Shown here: piece after piece, positions 54,801-64,000 of the stretch
Position numbering within the stretch: the first letter of the stretch is position 1
How the letters are laid out: the number at the start of each line of letters is the position of its first letter
Assembly: GCA_009760855.2 (NCBI GenBank)
Contig: WPIO01000104.1
Span: 323,501-387,500, forward strand
Reading direction: 5' to 3'
DNA from: Cristatella mucedo
Taxonomy: Eukaryota > Bryozoa > Phylactolaemata > Cristatellidae
DNA: 64,000 nucleotides
Position numbers and translations under genes: made by a program
The notes under the pieces: generated by a model
Seen by the model: the letters and a program-made list of their open reading frames with translations, nothing else
Database searches by the model: none
Told to the model about the DNA's origin: nothing

Positions 54801-57509
54801 GGTTCTCACTCTGGCTCGCACAGGCTCCTTCATCCGCTTGCACCGGCCTACCTATCCTACTTCCTCGCTTCGTTTTCCAACCGCCCGCCTCGGTTTACAG
54901 TCGTCTGCTTACAAGCCGTACCGTTTCTAGGACAAAATTGAAATTTGCTGGGAATTTTCTTTTGTTCTCATGCCGCTAAAGTCGGAAACTCAAGCCTGTA
55001 ATCACATGCGTTGAGTGTGCACCATTTAAGTCTTCGCTGAAGATGCGTGTATTCCGCTCAGCAGTCCCTGAACCATAATAATAATAATACATGTGTTATC
55101 GCCATCGGATAACTTCATGTCTTTCTAGGCATTGTAAATATGCTGTATAGTAAGCATTATCGAACTTTTAGTGGTAATGTGCTCAATAACAACAAGCATA
55201 ACGTTGTTAGAGGTGACATACGCAGGGTCAGGATGCAAATATGGCTAGTGGAAGCATGCAGTGTTAGCACGTATAAGCACACAAAAGACGAATCATGCGG
55301 ACCTATTAAATGCTGCGATAAATAGATGCATTTTAGGCTCTTTTTAAATGTCGCCAAGTCAGGGAATGTCGTGAGTCAGTCGGGAGTGATTCCAGGCTTT
55401 GGGAGCATACGAATTAAAACCACTGTATCCAAAGAATTTGAGGTTCGTACGAGTTGTAGCAAAACGATTTGATTCAGAGAAACTGGCGATCTGATGCCTA
55501 GCCTAGTGGGTGAGTAGTTCTGAATGGTGCCAGAGAATGAAAAGAGCTAAAAATGAGAGACGGGACCTTGAAGTCGATGGGCCGCTTGACTGGTAGACTA
55601 TGCAGGTGGTCAAATTTTGTGCGATGTGGTAAGTGCGACGCTCTCAACAGACATGTTCACGACAGACATGCCAAGCTGCAGAATGTTGCCCCAACTGTAA
55701 GCGCCTGATTGAACAGGTAGCTAGACCACCAAGAAGTGAGCTACATAAGTTGAGACGGGATGTCACAAATGCATGGACCAATTTAGATGTAATGACCCTG
55801 TCCAAGCAAGCCCGAATTTCGGAGTTATACACAGCTAAAATTTGGTGAATTTGCCTGAGGAGCTGATGTTGTCGTCAATTGATAGTTCACTTTGGAACGT
55901 GACACATAGAATTCGTGCAGATGCAGCAGAAAATATGCGGGCTATGGAGTGTCATTTTTTCCGATTTCTGAATCACACTTTGTTTGCTCAAACTTAGCAG
56001 GTTTATTTTATCGTCATTAGTTGGTAGCCAAGAGACTTTATCTTTCGCAACAAAGAGAAGGTCCTCAACAAAGCAGAGTTAGGAAGGAAGTGGACGGAGT
56101 GAGTAGCATCGGAGTAGAAGCTCGAGAAGGCTGGAAAAGATTTATTAAAGTCAGCAGCTGGAGAGTGGACGTCGTTGCATGAGAATTGTGGGTGCGAGGT
56201 CCACCGTCAAGGACCTGCAAAGCATAAGCTTCTGTCTCTAGCGGTTTGTAAGCGAAAGAATAGAACAGAAAGTGAATAGCCCATGAGGGACCTAAGAGCA
56301 CGAGGATTCCGAAACTTGTGCAGCAGCTCAGCTCGGTATGAAGGAGTCAGGCCATGGTAGGCCTCTGATGTCAGACAAAGAACTTGGCACTTCATCCGTC
56401 GATTGACCTCGAGCTATCGCAGCTCCTACAGCAAACGATACACATCGCAGAGCCTGTCTTTTTTGACAAGCCTTCCGGCCACATTGCTCATAATCAGCAG
56501 ATACCTGAAAGTTTTCTTTCGACAGCCAAATAGATAGATATAGATAGACTGTCGTGGTAGATAGCCTGTCAAAAGGGAATTTCGGTACTCCAGCTAGAAA
56601 GTTGAGTTTTTAGAAACTCGTCCCAGTTAAACAGTCCCTAATTTTAGACGTGCGCTGTGCAAGCACGTCTGAGTAGGATATTTTGAAGCCTTTTATCTTT
56701 TTTATTTTTATTTATTTTCTATTTTATTTTATATTATTTATTTATTATTTGACTCTCTTGCATCGAGTTGTACAGCAACTATACAGAGGGAGACAACGCT
56801 AAGAAATTTGAGTATCCTGAGCCTTCCTCGCCCATTTTCGCTTGTCCATAACGATCGGCAGCGATTAGTGAATGATTTTTTTGTGCGACAAAGAAAAGGG
56901 CTAACACACAATTTAGGTCACATAGATACTCGACAGAACTTGCTATTCGAAAACGATTCCACGATTGCTTCGAAGAAAAAGCAATTAATTATTGAACTCA
57001 CAGAGCTGTGCAATTAGCACGGTAAATGCTCCTAAATAGCGAATTACTTTTGCAGACTTTGGACTGCAAAATGACAGAGCAATCCAATGAGCAATCCAAG
57101 CTAAACTTCTAATCAAAATGATTAGTAAGTTTTTTCAAAGACTTAAAAGGGGTGCGGTCGTGCGATCGTTTCAACGTTCGCCTACAGCTGCAACTGACTG
57201 GGCAACTACCGAGCCGTGTGCGCCGGCTGATACAGCTCTCATCGACCGACGGCTCACTGACCCAATACGACCAGAGGACGACAGCACACTACAACTTCTC
57301 TTTTGTGCTCACCAGGTCAAGTGCTCGCTGCTCCTACCAGAGAGCAGGGCGTCTATCTCGCTCTGCAGCTTCTGCTGGTGATCGGGGTATTTCGCGCAAA
57401 GATAGAGAATCCAGGACATTGCAGTCATTGTGGTGTCGTGTCCTGCGAAGAGAAACGTGTCCGCTTCAGCTTGAATGTCGTCGTCGGGCATCGAGTTACC
57501 GTCAACGTC
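43209..57509 (-). CDS. CYP4: Cytochrome P450 CYP4-family gene B, last five exons, 5' part outside window
   Basis: Tandem paralogue of gene A on the same strand. Exons, numbered by A: 57313-57509 (8), 53741-53939 (9), 47521-47603 (10), 44355-44420 (11) and tentatively 43209-43314 (12). All join in phase. Motifs in order: FAGHDTT (helix I), EAMR (helix K), FKPERF and FSAGPRNCIGQ, so the haem-binding cysteine is present. The region from 63410 to the right edge aligns with gene A intron 7, placing exon 7 of B just beyond base 64000. Intron 10 (44421-47520) holds an unrecognised 166-codon ORF at 46928-47428. Intron 9 holds two pogo-type elements and a LINE; intron 7 holds nested LINEs, a hAT element and a SINE. 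No stop or frameshift is seen in exons 8 to 11. Confidence 0.92.
43369..43500 (+). mobile_element. SINE-B copy
   Basis: Head ctccggtttggtccagtggt, B box gtaggctcaagccccgaggc, tail gaagcgcctgaatagagatt, aagttctcttggggtgctat. Lies just upstream of the tentative gene B exon 12, within intron 11. Confidence 0.9.
44355..44420 (-). CDS. CYP4: CYP4 gene B exon 11 (haem cysteine)
   Basis: 66 bases, acceptor tatttttcag, donor AG|gtaagc. Joined to exon 10 it gives FSAGPRNCIGQ, the full FxxGxRxCxG signature with the axial Cys, then SLAMNELKLILARLLR (helix L). It ends in phase 2. Confidence 0.95.
45104..45165 (-). mobile_element. SINE-B fragment
   Basis: Short minus-strand piece with cccggtttggtcggcgggtt and gaggttcgagcccttgataa, the tRNA-like head and B box of the family. 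In gene B intron 10. Confidence 0.6.
47521..47603 (-). CDS. CYP4: CYP4 gene B exon 10 (PERF and haem loop start)
   Basis: 83 bases between tattttgtag and gtgagc. It encodes EFKPERFSLENIDKIHPYAY followed by LPFSAGP and the first two bases of Arg. PERF pairs with the ExxR motif, and PFSAGPR opens the haem-binding loop. The split Arg is completed by the first base of exon 11. Confidence 0.95.
47921..48741. mobile_element. Pogo/Tigger-type MITE, 821 bp
   Basis: Ends are inverted: left cagtggtacctcgacttacg, right (reversed) cagtggtacctcggcttacg, followed in both by further short words such as actcg and tacgag. TA precedes the left end. No transposase reading frame inside. In gene B intron 9. Confidence 0.88.
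48743..48812. repeat. (TA)n microsatellite, left of pogo element
   Basis: About 33 TA units with two interruptions; fills the gap between the MITE and the 3-kb pogo-like element. Confidence 0.97.
48813..51772 (+). mobile_element. Pogo-like DNA transposon, broken, 2.96 kb
   Basis: Termini inverted: left tcttggtaccgcgaaaataa, right (reversed) ccatggttcctcaaaaataa, both followed by gac, with TA repeats outside. From about 49890 the plus strand encodes an N-terminal helix-turn-helix (EKEIVDDSQAPNLTAFCKEE, WRAEYDKL) with stops, then at 50135-50392 a CENP-B-type domain (ECKASQHWIDGFLKRYEVPR). Near 51300-51465 there is a degenerate tail compatible with a transposase C-terminus. The catalytic DDE region is not recognisable; instead 50448-51113 holds a 221-codon frame without a known motif. 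Confidence 0.72.
51773..51912. repeat. (TA)n then (GT)n microsatellites
   Basis: TA repeats at 51773-51809 abut the right end of the pogo-like element; GT/GC-rich repeats follow from 51838. Confidence 0.95.
52655..53480 (+). mobile_element. CR1/L2-type LINE, 3' part
   Basis: Thumb and C-terminus ([60 protein letters not shown]), 3' UTR hairpin and (ATT)n at 53462-53480. A young 5'-truncated copy in gene B intron 9, about 260 bases from exon 9. Confidence 0.9.
53741..53939 (-). CDS. CYP4: CYP4 gene B exon 9 (helix K)
   Basis: 199 bases, acceptor gctgcag, donor GAA|gtaagt, identical phases to gene A exon 9. It carries [16 protein letters not shown], then VPKGTQVVAMIYPMHHN, a standard CYP4 sequence. 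It joins exon 10 in phase 0. Confidence 0.95.
54625..54772 (-). mobile_element. SINE-B copy
   Basis: Minus-strand unit with gtcgtgggctcgatccctgt B box and tail gaagcccgaatatagattaa, gttctcttaggatgctatac. In gene B intron 8. Confidence 0.8.
55076..56005 (-). mobile_element. CR1/L2-type LINE, 3' part
   Basis: From the ATT tail at 55076 to the region before the YADD motif. Contains LDRVITSKLVHAFVTSRLNL and SSLLGGLATCSIRRLQLGQH. Accounts for part of the length difference of intron 8 between genes A and B. Confidence 0.82.
56040..56420 (-). mobile_element. LINE fragment of the second lineage
   Basis: Codes for LTPSYRAELLHKFRNPRALR, RLQTARDRSLCFAGP and FPAFSSFYSDATHSVHFL-like blocks, parallel to the copy at 16320-16700. 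Confidence 0.65.
57313..57509 (-). CDS. CYP4: CYP4 gene B exon 8 (helix I, FAGHDTT)
   Basis: 197 bases with the same splice sites and phases as gene A exon 8. [17 protein letters not shown] carries the conserved acid-Thr pair, but Ala replaces the haem-ester Glu of A. A noncovalent haem is therefore likely; Gly at this position is known in some vertebrate CYP4F enzymes. Confidence 0.95.
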
Positions 57510-57733
57510 CTTCGAAGAGATGAAGCGTGCAGCTCAGCTCACGAACCACGGGTATCTGAGCTCTGAGTTTGAGAAACGAATTATGCAGCGTGCAGTCCAG
57601 CGATCTTAAAGATTGATGGGAGAAAGACAAAGGACAACATCAAATGTCACAGATATGTACAGCATGCTACTAGTGCCAGTAAAATACTCCATTGTGCAAT
57701 GCTTTATAAACGCACTAACCTCTCAGCACGCTA

Positions 57734-57949
<216 letters not shown>

Positions 57950-58139
57950 CAACCCTGGTATTTGATTACGTCCTCCTCGACTAATGGTAGTGCCCATGTG
58001 ACCTGTGCTCGAAACAAGCTATTCTCTAGTTAAGCTCGAGCTGCTTACTTAGCTGTCTCATGCTAGCATGTAGCATACAAAGGAGTACATAAATCTAGGA
58101 AAACATCTTTATTCTGACTAAGCTTGAAAGCAGAATTTT

Positions 58140-58380
58140 AATAATAATAGTAATACATTTGATATAGCTCCGTCAGAGAACTCAGTCTCTTTTTAGTCAC
58201 TTTACATTTGCTGCAAAGGAAGCACGATCGAATAGTTAGCGGTAGCATGCTCAATAAACAACAAGAATAACATGGTTAGGGCTTACCTGCACAGGCTCAG
58301 CATGCAAGCATGGTCAATGGCAGCATGCACAGTGTCAGTACGCATAATTACATAAAGGTCAAATCTAAGGGAATACTAAT
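58140..58380 (-). mobile_element. 3' end of an outer LINE copy, split by later insertions
   Basis: A LINE 3' UTR running up to gtacgcataattacataaag. Its expected continuation, acccactaaatgctg, appears at 60904-60913 and 62037-62045, showing the DNA between was inserted later. Confidence 0.75.
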
Positions 58381-60905
58381 AATAATAATAATAATTCACT
58401 TGATAAAGCGCCCTCAGAGAACTTAATCTCTCTCTAGGCGCTTTACATTTGCTGTAAAGTGAAATGCAATTGAATGGTAAGTAAAATCATGCTTGAAAAA
58501 ACAAACGAAATAAATATGGTTAGGGGTGACATGCACAGGGTCAGCATGTAAATGTGGTTAGTGGCAGCATTCACAGTGTCAGCACGCATGAGCACATCAA
58601 GGACGAATCACAGGGACCCACTAAATGCTGTCCTAAATAGGTGTGTTTTTAGGTTCCTTTTAAATGTGGTCAGGTCAGGGGATGTTTTGACGCAGGTCGG
58701 GAGGCAGTTCCTGGCTTTGGGAGCATATGAACTAAATGCACGGTCTCCAAAGGATTTAAGGTTTGTATGAGGTATTTCTAGACTGTTGGATTCCGAAAAG
58801 CGAGTGGTACGATGCTTGGCCTGATGGGGGAGTTTATAGGAGAGATAAGCTGGAGCCATAAAATGAAGTGACCTAAAAGTGAGTGACAAAACCTTGAAGT
58901 CAATCCGTTGCTTGACTGGTAGCTAGTGCAGGTCGGCGAGAAGTGGAGTAATGTGGCAACTGCGACGCTCACGACAGACAAGCTTAGCTGCAGAGTTTTG
59001 CACCAGCTGCAATCGCCTGATCGCACATGCTGGTAGGCCAGTGAGCAGTGAGTTGCAGAAGTCGAGACGAGATGTCACGAATGCATGGACCAACTTGGAC
59101 GTGGTATCTTTATCTAAACAGGCCCGAATTTTAGCAATGTTATGAAGCTGAAAATAGGCAGATTTTACTGTGGAGCTGATGTGGTCGTCTGACGAGAGGT
59201 CGCTTTGGAATATGACACCTAGATTTCGAGCTGATTCAACTGGAGATATGCTGGCAGAGCCAATTTTGAAAGTCAGCCTTTCCAATCTCTGGATCGCACT
59301 TAGTTTGCCCATAACTAGTTAGTTAGTTTTAGTTTTATCATCGTTAAGTTTTAGAAAATTTGCTGCCATCCATGTGCGGATGTCATCAATGCATGCAGCT
59401 AGTGAGTTTAGAGAATTTGAGGTGCTCGAAGGCTGGGAGGGATCAAAGCAAAGATACAACTGAGTGTCATCCGCATAGAAGTGAAAGCCTAGATTGTGCT
59501 TGGCAATCACATCAGCAAGAGGCAGAGTATAAACCGTGAAAAGAACCGGACCTAGCACTGAGCCCTGAGGTACTCCATATTTCAGAGGTACTTCAGATGA
59601 TCTTTGTCCATTCACGTCAATACTCTGGAGTCTCCCACTGAGATAGGACCTGAACCACTGCAGAGCAGTGCCAGTGATGTCCAGGCGAGATGAGAGGCGC
59701 TCTAGAAGAACTTTGTGATCGATGGTATCAAAAGCTGCCGAAAGATCAAGCAAAACAAGCAGAGACACTCTGCCCATGTCTGCATTCCTAAGTAGGTCGT
59801 TGTATACCCGAAGCAATGCTGACTTTGTGGAGTGATTAGCTCTAAAGCCAGACTGGAACTTACTAGCAAGGTGTGAGGTTTCGATATACGAGTTCAGCTG
59901 GTCCGCCACGACCCGTTCGAGTGTCTTTGATAGGAATGGTAGAAGGGAAACTGGGCGGTAGTTGCTCAAGTTCTCTTGGTCAAGTGTAGCTTTCTTGAGA
60001 AGTGGCCTGACTACAGCTTTTTGAAAGGTGCTGGGACATGACCTGAGGCTAATGACATATTAATGATGTTAGTTATACATGGCAGCAGCAGATCAATGCA
60101 ACATAGGAGCAGGACAGTGGGAATAGGGTCCAGAGGACTTGTTGTCTTCTTTGATTGAGATACGAACTTTAGGACTAGATCACTAGTGACCTGCTTAAAT
60201 GCAGACATTGAGGTGCTGCCAGGAACCGAGGAACAGCATTCTAGTGGGGAGGTTGTAATCGCAGGGATGGATTCCCTGATCTTGTCTATCTTCTGCACAA
60301 AGAATCGAGAGAAGCGATCGGCTAGATCATCATTAGGATCATCAGGTAAGGAGCTAATCTGGGAACGGTTGAGGAGATGGTTTATTGTCGACATCAGCAT
60401 TTTTGGATTGTGCATCTGTGATTCAACAATGTTTTTTTATAAAAACTAGACTTAGCCTTTGCTAGGATCGATTGGTACGACCTACAGTAGTCTTCATATG
60501 CCTGTCGATGGACAGTTAGTCCGGATCTTTTGTATGCTTTTTCAAGCTTTCGTTTAGTAGACTTGGCTAGTTTAATGTCTGCGGTAAACCATAGGCCGTC
60601 TGGGCGTGGGCGGACAGTGCGCTTTGTCAGAGGGGCAAACTCGTCTAGCGTGTCAGCTAGTGTCGTGTTGATGCTATCTACCAATGATGACAGATCGGAG
60701 GGAGGATTGAGCAGCAGAGGTGAAGCAGATATTCTCGCACGGACAGCATCGATGTCAAGGGTCTTGAGGTTTCGCGATTCACATGTTATTTTAGAGGAGG
60801 ATGTGGGCACACACTGTAGATTGAATGAGATCTGCATGTGGTCAGATAAGCATGATTTGGTAATAATTGGTGATGACAAAGTGCAGTTATATGAGAAAAG
60901 AGACC
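58381..60905 (-). mobile_element. Best-preserved CR1/L2-type LINE, 5'-truncated
   Basis: Minus-strand ORF2 in four pieces: 60394-60879 (end of the endonuclease domain with SDH, then linker), 60011-60415, 59319-59969 (reverse transcriptase: [53 protein letters not shown]) and 58608-59312 (thumb to C-terminus). An 8-base tandem duplication near 59320-59335 causes one frameshift. The 3' UTR carries the family hairpin and the element ends in aataataataataat at 58381. The first part of the endonuclease is missing at 60905. It is in the sense direction of gene B intron 7. Confidence 0.95.
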
Positions 60906-60913
60906 CACTAAAT

Positions 60914-62036
60914 CAGCGGTTCTCAACCTGAGCGTCGCGACCCCTTTGGAGGTCGAATGACCCTTTCACAGGGGTCGCCTAAGACCGTTGGAAAACACGC
61001 ATTTTCGATGGTCTTAAAAACAGAGACACCGCTTCTCTATCCGTCTCCAAACGGGTTCGCCCACGTGCAGATACGTCCACATACGAGTACCCGGCGTGAT
61101 GACATTGAAATACTGGCGAGATTATTGGCAGGGCTAGGTAAGTAGGGGGGCGAAGGTATGAATATCAATCGGTTGGATTATAGTTGATAATGTTAGCGAT
61201 TCCTAATGATAATTGTGGAGAACCGATTATCATAATCCATGGCTGTTTGCACCCTTGCTAGCTAATCAGCTGGGCCGTGAGATTTTATCAGAATTTGAGC
61301 AGCCTCGCCTTATGAATGGTCGCGCACGGACGTGGTCCGTTAGAGCTGTGGAATATATGAAATTGACGTCAATGGATTTACAGGTGAGTAATTTAAATGG
61401 ATTTACAGCGATGCAGCGAGAACTGATTTCTCTTTAATTCCAGTTACAAAGTTCTGGATCAAGTGTTTGCAGTCATATCCTGTTCTGTCTGAGACTGTTG
61501 CGCCTTCTTCTTCCATTTCCAACATCTTTTTGCCAAACAGGGTTTTACAGTTTGTTATTTATCAAGCCTAAATACAGAAGTAGACTTATTGTGGAAGATG
61601 ATCTTCGTTGTGCTCTTGCAAAGACTGCCCCTAGAATTTCTGATCTGATGAGAAACAAGGAATCTCAACCTTCGCCCTGACATGGCCTTTCATGCATACT
61701 GTCGCAACATGTAGCAATGTAGTTTACTCTGGTTATATTAAGACTGTTACCCCATACTATAGAATGCTTCAAGACACAATTTCATTTATTTGCAATTAGA
61801 AATAAATATTTAACAGCATATAAATGCATATTGTTTGGTTATTGATCACTATTCTTTTATTATGTTCAATTTATAACATTAAAAATTTACCCTGAATATC
61901 AGATACTCACGTTACGATCCATAATGGAAAAATTGCTGTTTTGAAGTAGCAACGAAAATAATTTTGTGGTTGGGGTCGCCACAACATGAGGAACTGTATA
62001 AAAGAGTCACGGCATTAGGAAGGTCGGGAAACACTG
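60914..62036 (+). mobile_element. hAT transposon, SPIN/Charlie-like, internally deleted
   Basis: Starts cagcggttctcaacctgagc, gtcgcgacccctttggaggt and ends aaagagtcacggcattagga, aggtcgggaaacactg. Flanked by an exact 8-bp duplication CACTAAAT (60906-60913 and 62037-62044). Bases 61498-61680 encode the end of a hAT transposase: FPTSFCQTGFYSLLFIKPKY then RSRLIVEDDLRCAL and a stop. Upstream codons (FWIKCLQSYPVLSETV) are in another frame, so it is broken. Its ends closely resemble, from memory, those of the SPIN family. Confidence 0.88.
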
Positions 62037-62061
62037 CACTAAATGCTGTGATAAATAGATG

Positions 62062-62886
62062 CGTTTTTAATAATATTATGACACTTGATAAAGCACCCTC
62101 AGAGAACTCAATCTCTTTCTAGGCGCTTTATATTTTCTGCAAAGGAAGCATGGTCGAATACTGAGTGGTATCTTGCTTGATGAACAACACGAATAACACG
62201 GTTAGGGGTGACATGCTGGGGGTCAGCATGGAAGTGTGGTTAGTGGCAGCATGCAACAGTGTCAGTACGCATAAGCACGTAAAGGACACATCACAGAGAC
62301 CCACTAAATGCCATCACAAATAGGTGCGTTTTTAATTCTTTTTAAATGTGGTCAAGTCAGGAGTTTCGTGACGCAAGTCGGGAGTGAGTTCCAGGCTTTG
62401 GGAGTATATGAACTAAAGGCACGATCTTCAAAGGGTTTGGGATTTTACGAGGCATGGGTAACCACTTAGGTTCCGAAAAGCGAGTGGTACAACGCTTAGC
62501 CTGGTGGGGGAGTGGATCTGAGAGGTAGGCTAAAGCTGAAGAATGAGGGAACCTAAAAGTGAGTGACAAAACCTTGAATTCGATGCATTTCTTGACTAGG
62601 AGCCAGTGCAGGTCGGTGAGAACTGGTGTGATGGAGCATCTGAGACGCTCGCGACAGACAAGCCTAGCTGCAGAGTTTTGCACCAGCTGTAATTGCCTGA
62701 GTGCACAGGCTGGTAGGCCAGCGAGCAGTGAGTTACAGAGATCAAGACGGGATGTCACAAATGCATTGACCAATCAAGATGTGGTCTATCTGTCTGAACG
62801 AGTCCTGATTTTAGAAACGTTATGTAGCTGAAAATAGGCAGACTTGGCTGTGGAGCTGATGTGATCGTCTAATGAAAGGTCACTTA
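62062..62886 (-). mobile_element. CR1/L2-type LINE, 3' part
   Basis: Tail at 62062 through 3' UTR and the open segment 62357-62773 ([40 protein letters not shown]) to SLDD near 62880. Inserted into the outer LINE just after its gcgttttt sequence. Confidence 0.88.
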
Positions 62887-63299
62887 TGGTGACAAAGTGT
62901 GGGTTGGTGAGCCATTTCGCACAACGTTATTAGCTGCTATGTGCGTTTGACGAGTTTACACGACTTTCCTGCTGTCGTAGCGTACTGAAAATAGACTTGA
63001 TGCTTTTGCTATTTTGATTATATTGCTGCTGCTTAATATGTTGAGGCTTGCGATAAGTATAATATAATATAATGTAATATGCGATAAGTGAGCACGAATA
63101 TTGCTACAAAGCCGCAAAGTGAATTAGTCATAGCCATATGTATCTATGTAGGTATGTATAGTGGACATGCCACTACAAGGCCCGGCTCACGCGAATCATC
63201 GTATTGCTATTAGGTAACTCTCGCTTCTTCAAATGGCGCTTGATTATGCATTTAAACTCAAACTAGCTTGCTGTCTTAAGAGCAACTATTCACTTGGGG

Positions 63300-64000
63300 C
63301 GGAACTGCATTCATGTTAACAGTACAGCCGCCAAAAGCAGTGAAAGTGGCTGGAGTAAGCAGTGGAAATGGCTACCGGAAGATATGGAAACGGATTCTGG
63401 AAAGCAAGTGCCTCGCTCAGCCCCCGGCTTTTGAAGATCTCATTCAAAATGGATCGGAGTTGAAATGCACACAATACTGGTCTCACATTCCTAATTCGCG
63501 TCCAGGTAAAACATGCAAAAAAATAACAAACATTCTAGTATTTAGATTCTGTGGACAGAATTTTTCATTTGGATTTTTCGCTTGAGCAAAGCTATGGTAG
63601 AATTATTTTTATACATAACATTAGTTATAAAGCATTTTTATACCACCCTCAAAAACTAAGTCTCTCACTAGGCGAGCCGTGAATCTCGGTAAGTCGTAAT
63701 GGCACAGTAGGTACGGTTGTTCGAATCCTGCGGTGGGCGATCCTTTATCGCCACTGCAAGCGGTGGTGTTAGCCTTTAAGGCTCTTCTGCCACTATACAA
63801 AAAAGGCTGTTAAATCAGCTAGTATTTTTTGATTTTTTTTTTAGGAATTGCATATAAGCTGTATCTAACAGCGAGTATAGTTGCCAGTTGCGACTAATAC
63901 TCGACGAGAGTTGACAAAATGCAATTGAAGACCAATCAGCAAATGCCGCATGCAAAACGAACAATTCTGCTTATGCGAGACTCCTGCATGCAAGCGTAGG
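63300..64000. other. Intron 7 sequence shared by genes A and B
   Basis: Apart from the SINE, 63390-64000 aligns with 4370-4800 of gene A intron 7 (shared words aagtgcctcgctcagcc, cgcttgagcaaagct, gagttgac). It shows no conserved reading frame. The last bases correspond to about 30 bases before exon 7 of A, so exon 7 of B should lie just past the window. Confidence 0.8.
63667..63827 (+). mobile_element. SINE-A copy in gene B intron 7
   Basis: Head gagccgtgaatctcggtaag, gtcgtaatggcacagtaggt, B box ggttgttcgaatcctgcggt, and 3' end ctatacaaaaaaggctgtta. Flanking DNA aligns with gene A intron 7 (around 4630-4640), where the SINE is absent, so insertion followed the gene duplication. Confidence 0.9.

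Noticed and set aside
63690-63770. Possible functional tRNA gene
   Set aside because: A and B box words are present, but the unit continues into a SINE body repeated at least seven times in the window, and the arms do not pair well.

Overview
This window is nuclear DNA from an invertebrate animal. It has spliced genes with GT-AG introns, LINEs with (ATT)n tails, tRNA-derived SINEs, TA-target DNA transposons and long microsatellites. Nothing in it is prokaryotic. The sequence alone does not fix the phylum; an arthropod such as a chelicerate, or a lophotrochozoan, would both fit.

The only host genes I can support are two CYP4-family cytochrome P450 genes, tandemly arranged on the minus strand. 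Gene A starts at 26560 behind a TATA box. Nine exons (26560 down to 1509) join in consistent phase into 430 codons, and the gene leaves the window at the left edge before its haem-binding exon. Gene B enters from the right edge. Its exons matching A8 and A9, a PERF/haem-loop exon, a CIGQ exon and a tentative last exon lie between 57509 and 43209. Exon lengths and phases match between the two genes, and intron 7 sequence is still alignable, so this is a tandem duplication. The copies differ at the I-helix residue that forms the haem ester bond in CYP4 enzymes: Glu in A, Ala in B.

Most of the rest is transposons. One CR1/L2-type LINE family supplies about twenty copies (1-935, 5690-9960, 14950-18310, 21298-26105, 26857-27990, 36430-36780, 40890-42270, 52655-53480, 55076-56005, 58140-62886). 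Two tRNA-derived SINE families are scattered among them, and one carries the LINE's 3' hairpin tail. DNA transposons are a SPIN/Charlie-like hAT element with an exact 8-bp target duplication (60914-62036), a 3-kb pogo-like element inside a (TA)n array (48813-51772), a pogo-type MITE (47921-48741) and a 434-bp element (35001-35434).

The 16.6 kb between the two P450 genes is CpG-rich in its middle. It carries a direct segmental duplication (27905-31170 and 36871-39080) containing a 265-bp block with no differences, a broken gag-like ORF (34667-33354, minus) and a fragment related to the N-terminal part of Maverick-like DNA polymerase proteins (39360-39857).
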